A stretch of 64,000 nucleotides of DNA from Marivita sp. S6314. GTDB lineage: Bacteria > Pseudomonadota > Alphaproteobacteria > Rhodobacterales > Rhodobacteraceae. Shown one piece after another: positions 33,929-41,221 of this stretch (positions within the stretch are counted from its first letter, which is position 1; every line of letters starts with the position of its first letter). Both the position numbers and the translations under genes were made by a program. The DNA is taken from assembly GCF_023015985.1 (NCBI RefSeq), contig NZ_JALKAO010000002.1:1-64000 (forward strand). Reading direction: 5' to 3'. A model generated the notes under the pieces. It was given only the letters and a program-made list of their open reading frames with translations, was not told the DNA's origin and searched no databases.

Positions 33929-35370
33929 GCGTCTTGCTCCCGCACGAGGACAACTTCGATACGGCGGTTGGTGGCCCGTCCTTCCCGCGTTCCGTTGTCG
34001 GCAATGGGTTCGGCGTCTGCGCGGCCTTCGGCGCTCAGACGGGTGTCATCATCAATATCTCCAGCCATGGAATTCATCACCGTCTTGGCCCGCGCCAAAG
34101 ACAGGTGCATGTTGGACGGAAACCGCGAGGACCGGATCGGCACATTGTCAGAGTGACCAACGATGATGACTTTACCGGGTTCATCATTCAACGCCTTGGC
34201 GACCCGTGAAATCGGGGTCTTGAAGCTTTCGACAAGGCTGTCGGACCCGGATCCGAACATCCCCGACCCGGCGATTCGGATGACCAGCGTATTGCCTTTG
34301 CCAAAGACCTTCACCAGACCCTCGTCAATCTCGGGCTGAAGGAAGGCGACCACCTTTTCAAGCTGGACTTCCTGCGTGTTGACCGGCGTCGGAGGCGGCG
34401 GGGGTGCGCGGCGTTCAAGCTCCGCCACGGGGCCCGCGTCGATGATGGAGAGTTGCCCAACCAGGTTTTCCGTCCGGTTCGACAGCAGGTAGCTCAGACC
34501 GCCAAATTCGCTGATCAACAGCAACCCTGTGACGCCCAGTGCAATCCAGACGGGTTTCCATGCCGACAATGCGCGGTACGGCTTATCGACGCCTTTCCAG
34601 TTCGGCGAAAGGTCCCGTTCGATCTGTCCCCGTTGCGCGCGGATCAAGGAGGCCAACCCTGCCCGGATGCGCAGGTGTTTGTCCGGACCGCCCTGTTCCA
34701 CCCGCAACCGCCCTTCAAAGCCCAGCGACAGGCACATGTAGATGAATTCCAGCAGGTCTAGGTTGTTCCCCGGGTCTTTTTCAAGCCGGGCCAAAAGATC
34801 GTAAAACCGATCCCCGCCAACGGTTTCGCGGTGAAACGTGCCGACCATGGATTGCAGGCCCCAATCGGACTGCCCACCCCATGGCGTGTTCAGGACCACA
34901 TCATCCAGCGTCGCGCACAACGCATAGCGCGCGGCCTTGACCGTTTGCGCCGGGATCCCCGCCTGCAGGGCGCGGTTTTCAAAGGCGCGGACTTCGGACA
35001 CAACGGATTGCCGCAGCTTGTCCACATCCATGTGCTGTGCCCGGTTGCGCACCCGGCTGATCAACGAAAACAGCGGCGCAGCACAGGCGTTCAGCCGGTT
35101 CATGCCCGTCAGGACGATTTCAGGTTCATTCGGTTGCGGGCGGGCGGATGGCGCGGCAGGTTCACCCTGCGGGGCCGGAATGCCAAACGCGTCTAGCCCG
35201 GGATCGGCGGGTTGTGCGGGGGCAGCCGGTTGCGGCGCAACGGGTTGCACCGGCGGCGCGACCGGTTGTGGTGGCGGCGTCGCAGACATGGAACGACGCC
35301 CTCCGGGATTGGGCTTAATGACGGTACGGTCTGTATCATCAGGTTCGGCAAACGGATCGTCGTCAGACAT
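33925..35370 (-). CDS. tssL: T6SS membrane-complex protein TssL with OmpA-like extension
   Basis: The 481-residue protein has a Pro-rich N-terminal tail with Thr13 and Thr16 (DDTDRTVIKPNPGGRRS), a DotU/TssL cytoplasmic domain (about 85-260), one membrane helix (about 274-296), and a periplasmic OmpA-like peptidoglycan-binding domain (about 355-478: VIIVGHSDNVPI, NRRIEVVLV). It anchors the T6SS to the inner membrane and, through the extension, to murein. The N-terminal Thr motif resembles the PpkA site of Agrobacterium TssL, which is read by the FHA protein. The start is 16 bp from tssK. Confidence 0.95.
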   Translation of the reverse strand: MSDDDPFAEPDDTDRTVIKPNPGGRRSMSATPPPQPVAPPVQPVAPQPAAPAQPADPGLDAFGIPAPQGEPAAPSARPQPNEPEIVLTGMNRLNACAAPLFSLISRVRNRAQHMDVDKLRQSVVSEVRAFENRALQAGIPAQTVKAARYALCATLDDVVLNTPWGGQSDWGLQSMVGTFHRETVGGDRFYDLLARLEKDPGNNLDLLEFIYMCLSLGFEGRLRVEQGGPDKHLRIRAGLASLIRAQRGQIERDLSPNWKGVDKPYRALSAWKPVWIALGVTGLLLISEFGGLSYLLSNRTENLVGQLSIIDAGPVAELERRAPPPPPTPVNTQEVQLEKVVAFLQPEIDEGLVKVFGKGNTLVIRIAGSGMFGSGSDSLVESFKTPISRVAKALNDEPGKVIIVGHSDNVPIRSSRFPSNMHLSLARAKTVMNSMAGDIDDDTRLSAEGRADAEPIADNGTREGRATNRRIEVVLVREQDA

Positions 35371-35385
35371 TGCAGAAGCCCTTTC

Positions 35386-36726
35386 TTAACTATTTCTGAT
35401 CGCCCACAGCTCCATCGAAAGACCCGGATACTGGCCTGACACGTGGACGGCGATGCCACCTGACGTTGTCATCTTGCCCCAGTACGGGCTGTCGGCGTCG
35501 AGTTCAAAATACACTGTTCCCGCCTGGTACGGGACCTGCCGCGGCGCGACAGGCAAAGGTCTTAGCGTGATCCCGGGCAACGCCGAGTTCACCAATTGAC
35601 GGATTTCTTCGACCGGTCCGATCTTGGACTGGCCCGAGAAATGCCGGCGAACGTCTTCGGCTGGCACATCGGCTTTGACGGCAAGCACGAACCCGGCCGT
35701 CGACAGCAGTTTGCGGTCAGCAATCAGACCCACGCTGATGCCGTATTTGCGTTGCTCCAGCGCAATCAGCACGGCTGTTTGCTCAAGAACGGCACTCAGA
35801 TACTGCCGCAACACTCGGAAAACAGGCATGAATGTTGCCGGTTGATCATCGTGTTTATAGGGCGGAAGCTGCGGCGATTCCTTGGAGTCGCTCATGAAGG
35901 TTGCCAGTTCCCCGGCCAGCGTCACACAGGCTTTGTACACCGTTTCAGGGTGTACGTTTTCGATGCTGGCAAAGTGCCGGAAGATGGGCAACGCGCGATT
36001 CACGGTCATCAACAACAGGAAGTCGGAAATATCCGCCGTGCCTCGGGCCGGGCCACTTTCGGACAGGCGCCCCGCGAGCGCCTGCATCCGGTGGGACAGC
36101 AACCCTTCCAGTTCGCTGACAAACCCGGCAAGCGCGGGGGCCGCGCGCACATCGACTGTGCTGGGAATGAATGCCCGATCAAGGACGATTTCCTTGTCCG
36201 GTCGGACCTCGATAATGCGCGCGATGGGGATGGCCAGCATGTCGGCCAGGTCATCCACCTCAAGCGCGAATTGCAGACGCAGCTTGCCCACGCCAATTGT
36301 CACTGACTTCTTGTCGGCGCCCATGACATCGGTGATCTCGATCTCGGCGGGACGCAGGCGGCTGGCGGAATGACCGCTATCGGTCAGGTCCACCTCGGTG
36401 GCGCCCTGCCGACGTTGCGGGATCGTGAGCAGGACAACGCAGTCCTTGATGTTCTCAGGCACCTCAAGTGAGGGCGGATGATCTTCGGTTTGGGGCACAC
36501 GAAAGACGGTGCCGTCATGGGTCAGTCCCGCACAGGATTTGACCGCGAATTTGCCGATTTTCAGCGCTTCGTCGTCGATCTCAAGCGCACTGAACCCCCA
36601 GGCATAGGGCGTCAGCCGCCGCGCCAACCCGGCGATCAGCGCCTCGTTGTAACGGTCAGATTGCTGGAAGTGATGAGGCTGTAAAAACAGCCCCTCGGTC
36701 CAAAGCACTTTGTTGTCCCAGGACAC
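35386..36726 (-). CDS. tssK: T6SS baseplate protein TssK
   Basis: The 446-residue protein opens with SWDNKVLWTEGLFLQPHHFQQ, the typical TssK N-terminus, and matches the family length (about 445). TssK trimers connect the baseplate (TssEFG) to the TssLM membrane complex. The start codon is GTG at 36726 with a GGGGGA stretch upstream; the conserved N-terminus begins exactly there. It lies between the FHA gene and tssL. Confidence 0.94.
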   Translation of the reverse strand: MSWDNKVLWTEGLFLQPHHFQQSDRYNEALIAGLARRLTPYAWGFSALEIDDEALKIGKFAVKSCAGLTHDGTVFRVPQTEDHPPSLEVPENIKDCVVLLTIPQRRQGATEVDLTDSGHSASRLRPAEIEITDVMGADKKSVTIGVGKLRLQFALEVDDLADMLAIPIARIIEVRPDKEIVLDRAFIPSTVDVRAAPALAGFVSELEGLLSHRMQALAGRLSESGPARGTADISDFLLLMTVNRALPIFRHFASIENVHPETVYKACVTLAGELATFMSDSKESPQLPPYKHDDQPATFMPVFRVLRQYLSAVLEQTAVLIALEQRKYGISVGLIADRKLLSTAGFVLAVKADVPAEDVRRHFSGQSKIGPVEEIRQLVNSALPGITLRPLPVAPRQVPYQAGTVYFELDADSPYWGKMTTSGGIAVHVSGQYPGLSMELWAIRNS

Positions 36727-36762
36727 TTGCAGATCCCCCGTCTTTTATTGCGCGCGAACGCG

Positions 36763-38244
36763 TTATTTTAGTTTATCGAGCTGCTCTTTATACGCACGAG
36801 CGAACTCGCGGCTGAACAATTCATGAAAATCGTTTTCGGCCTGATCGGAAATCTGGGCGTACATCTTTTCGTAGACTTCCCAGTACCGGGCCTTTTTACC
36901 CTTAAACATGCTGCCAATGGCGCTGGATGTTTCGATCTGTCCCGCAAGCACCTCTGGATCAAGCTTGCTGAGCACACCCTTGATCGCCGCCTCCATGCCC
37001 GTGACCATGGCAATTTCATGCGCCTTGATGTCGTCAAGCGCCTGTTCAACGGCTGTTTCGGGGCTCAGGTAGCCTTTGGCCTTGGGTTTGACCAAGGCCT
37101 GCACGGCGTCATCCTCGCTCAGCGAGAATTTGAGCGGGTTGTTCCCGCCAGAACTGATCATGGTCTGGTCAATCCGAAACTCGGATTTAATCGACGTGCG
37201 CGTCATCAGGATTTCGCGCAACCCGACGATCATTTTGCGCATGACCCGGCCCATGCGGTTCATGGTGTTGTCCAGATCCGCATCATCCACCACAAGGCCA
37301 TCCGCGTCGAGCGACGCGACAAACGCCTTGGCAGCGGACTGGTCCCCTGTTGAGACAACAGACGCTACAGAAGGTTGCGGCACGGCCTGTACGACATCTG
37401 GCACGTCTGGCGTGTCGGTTGGGATGGGATCCTCTTGCGCGGGTTCGGCCACAGGTGCCTGTTCGACAACCGGTTCCAGCGGGTCCTCCGCGACCGGCTC
37501 GGGCGCTGGCTCAGGCTCGGGCGCAGGCGGTTCGATCGTGTCGGGTTCATCCGGGGCCAGCAGATCGTCCCAATCATCCGGGATCAGCCCCGGATCACTT
37601 TTGCCCGCGGCGGAAAAGCTGTCGGAAACGGACGGGTTGTGCATCGGCAAAGACGCGCCTTCGCCTTCGCGCCCGTCGGAGGCTTTTTTGAAAAACGGGT
37701 CTTCCTCTTCGCCCAATGGCGGTAGCAATTCGTCAATGGGATCGGTGACGTTCAATTGGCCGGGTCCCGTCGGCCCCGCTTCTGCCCCCAACAGATCGTC
37801 AAGAAAATCGCCCTCGCCCCCCGGCTCATCCAGCATCGCCAACGGGTCGGGCGCAGATTGGGCATTGCCGTGTGATATCCCGCTTTTCGCCGGCGCGGTC
37901 GGGATCAGATCGTCCAGATCGGGAAGATCCTGACCGATTTCAACAACAAGCTCATACCCACCGGCAGACAACACATCGCCGTTGTTCAGGGTCGTCGGCG
38001 TCCGGCCCAGGGGAACTTTCGAATAATTCAGAAACGTCCCGTTGGTCGAGAAATCGACAATCACGATACGTCCATTGTGGTCTTCAATCACGAAATGGCT
38101 TTTCGACAACATCCGATCCGGGTCTGGCAGAACCAGATCGTTGTTCGGACCGCGCCCCACGGTCAGGCTACCCGCCTGCATGACAACGGGCCGTCCATCA
38201 CCCGGCACCATTCCGGAAGACTGGAATTTAAGACTTACAGCCAT
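36763..38244 (-). CDS. tagH: FHA-domain T6SS regulator TagH (Fha/ImpI)
   Basis: The 493-residue protein has an N-terminal FHA domain (about 20-95) with the phosphothreonine-binding residues in VGRGPNNDLVL, SKSHFVI and STNGTFLN. A Pro/Asp/Glu-rich linker (about 105-285) and the conserved TagH C-terminal helical domain (about 310-490) follow. Fha proteins bind a phosphothreonine made by PpkA (on Fha itself or on TssL) and promote T6SS assembly. Its position between PAAR and tssK is typical for the alphaproteobacterial gene order. Confidence 0.92.
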   Translation of the reverse strand: MAVSLKFQSSGMVPGDGRPVVMQAGSLTVGRGPNNDLVLPDPDRMLSKSHFVIEDHNGRIVIVDFSTNGTFLNYSKVPLGRTPTTLNNGDVLSAGGYELVVEIGQDLPDLDDLIPTAPAKSGISHGNAQSAPDPLAMLDEPGGEGDFLDDLLGAEAGPTGPGQLNVTDPIDELLPPLGEEEDPFFKKASDGREGEGASLPMHNPSVSDSFSAAGKSDPGLIPDDWDDLLAPDEPDTIEPPAPEPEPAPEPVAEDPLEPVVEQAPVAEPAQEDPIPTDTPDVPDVVQAVPQPSVASVVSTGDQSAAKAFVASLDADGLVVDDADLDNTMNRMGRVMRKMIVGLREILMTRTSIKSEFRIDQTMISSGGNNPLKFSLSEDDAVQALVKPKAKGYLSPETAVEQALDDIKAHEIAMVTGMEAAIKGVLSKLDPEVLAGQIETSSAIGSMFKGKKARYWEVYEKMYAQISDQAENDFHELFSREFARAYKEQLDKLK

Positions 38245-38253
38245 GTGCCTCGC

Positions 38254-38562
38254 TTATCCTCCAACCAGAACAGTGGGTTCACCTTTAACGATCACACCCC
38301 CGCAAGCAACGGAGTCGGTGACACGGGCGGCCGGAACATTTGTGATCAACACCGATGTTGAACCTTTCACGATCGGGTGGGGAAACGCGGGTGTACACAA
38401 GTCCATGAATGCGCGCGCCGCTGGAAGTTTGCCAACCAGCACCGTTACACAACAAGGCGGCAAAATCGGCATCGGAACCGGCACCGGCGGTGGAGGCGCA
38501 GGCGGCGGAGCCGGTGTCACGCAGGTGTGCATGTCCAGAACCCGTGCTTGCGGAAACCCCAT
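38254..38562 (-). CDS. PAAR-domain spike tip protein
   Basis: The 102-residue protein has the PAAR repeat features: a Pro-rich stretch (PAPPPAPPPPVPVP, residues 17-30), VLVGKLPAARAFMD, VLITNVPAARVTDSVAC, and an ending in IVKGEPTVLVGG. It forms the zinc-stabilised cone on VgrG. There is no N- or C-terminal extension, so no toxin domain is fused. The start overlaps the preceding stop by one base (TAATG), which implies translational coupling with the unknown protein between it and VgrG. Confidence 0.9.
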   Translation of the reverse strand: MGFPQARVLDMHTCVTPAPPPAPPPPVPVPMPILPPCCVTVLVGKLPAARAFMDLCTPAFPHPIVKGSTSVLITNVPAARVTDSVACGGVIVKGEPTVLVGG

Positions 38563-39152
38563 TATCCAACCCCCTTCGTGCCTTTGCCGCTTCCGCCGCG
38601 TGCGATGTCAAGCGCGCGGTCGACCAGCACGTCCAGATGCGCGTCCCAGATGTCCTTGTTATGCGCAAGCGCTTCGACATTCATGGCAAAGGCCACAATC
38701 TGCCCCGCACCGGGCGGCGCATCCATCTGAGCCAGATCGCCAAGACCCAGCTTTCCATCGCAATACATCACGCCCATGGCACAATGCACTGTAAGATCGT
38801 CCGGATCGGCCTGTTCCAGGCTCATGATCGCGTCTTCGCGGTGCTCATCGGTGGGCCGGAACACCCAGGTTTCAGCGGCCTTGAGGCATTTGGTTTCGTT
38901 TTCAGGTTCGGTTCCGACAATGTCGCGCGCGGCAAGGCAGGACCACCAGATCCGTTCCCGCGCCGGCAAGATCGCGGCCATGACCCGCAAAAGATCAAGC
39001 CCCGCATCGCGGTTTGCCAGTTCTGACAACACCGCATCAATGGGCGCGCTTGCCGGTGCTTCAAGCTGCGTTTGAAGCTTCATATTGGCCAACGCCATAA
39101 GCTTGGCGGCGGGTTCGTTTGGCACTTTGGTCAGATTGCTGAACCGTTCCAT
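38562..39152 (-). CDS. T6SS-linked protein of unknown function between VgrG and PAAR
   Basis: The 196-residue, mostly helical, cytoplasmic-looking protein has no signal peptide. Visible features are WWSCLAARDIVG, ETWVFRPTDEHREDA and a Gly/Lys-rich C-terminus. I recall related uncharacterised proteins next to PAAR genes (a DUF6931-like family, name not certain). The ATG at 39152 is preferred over GTG at 39161 because the GAGGCGG site is well spaced only for the ATG. Its place between vgrG and PAAR is where spike adaptors or effector chaperones are usually encoded, so an adaptor role is a reasonable guess. Confidence 0.7.
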   Translation of the reverse strand: MERFSNLTKVPNEPAAKLMALANMKLQTQLEAPASAPIDAVLSELANRDAGLDLLRVMAAILPARERIWWSCLAARDIVGTEPENETKCLKAAETWVFRPTDEHREDAIMSLEQADPDDLTVHCAMGVMYCDGKLGLGDLAQMDAPPGAGQIVAFAMNVEALAHNKDIWDAHLDVLVDRALDIARGGSGKGTKGVG

Positions 39153-39165
39153 TAATTCCACCGCC

Positions 39166-41124
39166 TCAATTGATCTTCACAAGAGCGCCCTGGAGGGTCA
39201 GTATGCCACCGGCCTTGACGGTCGTGGTCGCGCCGCCCTCGACATTCACTTGTGCGTTGCCTTTCACGTTGATCATCGTGCTTTTGACCGTGATGGATGT
39301 GGGGTCCATAAAGATGGACGACCCACCGACCTTGAACTCGATTGATTTCATCGCTTTGACGGTGATTTTGCCCATCTTCACGTTGATGTCCAAATCACCC
39401 ATTTCGACAAGCGTGCTATGGTCACCGGTTTTCACGATCTCGGACAGGTTTTTGTGCACCGTCGTCTTCAGATTACCGGGGTCTTTCTTTTCGAGACCCA
39501 CGGTGATGGTCGAATTGTTTTTGACGATCTGCTCGTAGTCTTTTTCCGCCTGGAACCGGACGAGCTCGTCGCCTTTCTTGTCTTCGAACATCAGCTCGTT
39601 AAAGCCGCCACCCCCTTTGGAGCTATTCGTTTTCACGCCGGATTGCGTTTTGTTGTCCGGCAATTTGTAGGGCGGCATCATCTTGTCATTGTAGAGCATG
39701 CCGATACAGAGCGGACGATCCGGATCGCCCTCTTCGAACTGTATCACAACCTCTTGTCCGATCCGTGGGACAGCAATCGCGCCCCAGTTCTTGCCCGTCC
39801 ACGGCATCATGGTGCGTACCCAGCAGGATGTGTTTTCGTCCTCTTTGCCATCCAGATCCCAATGAAACTGGACCTTGATGCGGCCATACTTGTCCGTATG
39901 GATCTCTTCTTTTGCGGGGCCGGTGACGAAGGCCGTGTGAATACCACCGATATTGGGCCAGCGCGTGGTCTGCGGCGCGCGGTACTGCTTGTCAGATTCA
40001 ATGGCCTTGAACCGCACCATATGGGGTTCTTCATGATCCTCAGACACGCCGCTCGTGCTTAGGGCATCCGCCCCGCCTGCGGCTTTCATCGCCTCGTCAA
40101 GCGCCTCAAGCTGAACGTAGTCATGGTGACATTCGATCAGCATCACGTCTTTGGGTTCGCTGTCCCGGACCAGTTTGTTGACTTTGAAGGTTCGTCCAAC
40201 GGCAAGGTTGACCGCATCGGACAAGCCCGAAATGACATGATGCTGGATCGCGTCTGCCTCCATCCGTATCTTGGCGTATTTTTCACCCAGAGATGCGACA
40301 CGGTAATGGCCCGGATAGTCGTATCTGTTGTCATCGGCCCGGGTGTAGTCACCCGCCTTGATCGCGCTTTCGACCTCAAGATCGGCGGAGATGTTCTCGA
40401 AATCGAAGTCTCGCAAGGTCACCTTGCCGCTACGGATCTCTTCGTTCGCGTTCCATTCGAAAACCTGTGGCTCAGTCCTTTCGATGGTCGAACGGATCAT
40501 GTTGTTATTGAACTGCAGTTCAGACGGTGCCGCGACAGGAACATGCGACGAGTGAATGTCGGCCAGCACCATCGTCTCTGTGCCGCCGTTGTCATGTTCG
40601 AAGTAGTAATAAATGCCTTCTTCTTCCATCAGGCGGCTGATGAAGTCGAAATCCGTTTCGCGATACTGGGTGCAATAGGTCCGGGTTTCATAGCGTTGCT
40701 GAAGTTTGGCATTGAGGTTCCCGGAGAAGCCATGCTCCTGCATGACCTTCTGAATGATGTCCACAACGGTCAATTCCTGGAAAATCCGCAGGTCCGTGCG
40801 TCGGGTCAGGAACCACAGCCAAGGGCAGACCTCGGCCCGGTAGTGCCCGCCGACATCCCATCCGCCCATGAATTCGGCAGACACGCATGTCCCGCGAAAC
40901 CAGCGCTTCTTTGAGGCGTCATCGCTTTCGGCAACCAGATGCATGGTTTTGCCGACGACCTCTTTCAAGGGCAGCTTTCCGTTGCTGCAAAAGAAGTCAA
41001 CTTCCATGACCGGGATGCGGCTGATGCCTTCTTTCACCCGCGCCACGATTGGCAGGAACTTTTTGTCCGCGCATTCCCCTTCAAGACGAAGGGGAAAACC
41101 GGATGGATCAAGGTTCGACAGCAT
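39166..41124 (-). CDS. vgrG: T6SS spike protein VgrG (TssI)
   Basis: The 652-residue protein has the gp27-like N-terminal part (YCTQYRETDFDFISRLMEEEGIYYYF, shown here as YCTQYRETDFDF and ISRLMEEEGIYYYF) and the gp5 OB-fold (GRIKVQFHWD, CWVRTMMPWTG, IGQEVVIQFEEGDPDRPLC). The C-terminal beta-helix of short repeats ends at ILTLQGALVKIN. It trimerises and caps the Hcp tube. The length is that of a plain VgrG with no effector domain. It is separated from clpV by 97 bp, which may contain a promoter. Confidence 0.95.
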   Translation of the reverse strand: MLSNLDPSGFPLRLEGECADKKFLPIVARVKEGISRIPVMEVDFFCSNGKLPLKEVVGKTMHLVAESDDASKKRWFRGTCVSAEFMGGWDVGGHYRAEVCPWLWFLTRRTDLRIFQELTVVDIIQKVMQEHGFSGNLNAKLQQRYETRTYCTQYRETDFDFISRLMEEEGIYYYFEHDNGGTETMVLADIHSSHVPVAAPSELQFNNNMIRSTIERTEPQVFEWNANEEIRSGKVTLRDFDFENISADLEVESAIKAGDYTRADDNRYDYPGHYRVASLGEKYAKIRMEADAIQHHVISGLSDAVNLAVGRTFKVNKLVRDSEPKDVMLIECHHDYVQLEALDEAMKAAGGADALSTSGVSEDHEEPHMVRFKAIESDKQYRAPQTTRWPNIGGIHTAFVTGPAKEEIHTDKYGRIKVQFHWDLDGKEDENTSCWVRTMMPWTGKNWGAIAVPRIGQEVVIQFEEGDPDRPLCIGMLYNDKMMPPYKLPDNKTQSGVKTNSSKGGGGFNELMFEDKKGDELVRFQAEKDYEQIVKNNSTITVGLEKKDPGNLKTTVHKNLSEIVKTGDHSTLVEMGDLDINVKMGKITVKAMKSIEFKVGGSSIFMDPTSITVKSTMINVKGNAQVNVEGGATTTVKAGGILTLQGALVKIN

Positions 41125-41221
41125 TTTAATTACCTTTTCCCAATGATCCGAGCCTAGCCCAGAAGTACAAGTCTTTCCAACACTCTATCACAAACAGCGT
41201 CGAACGGTCGGCGGTGTCGCT

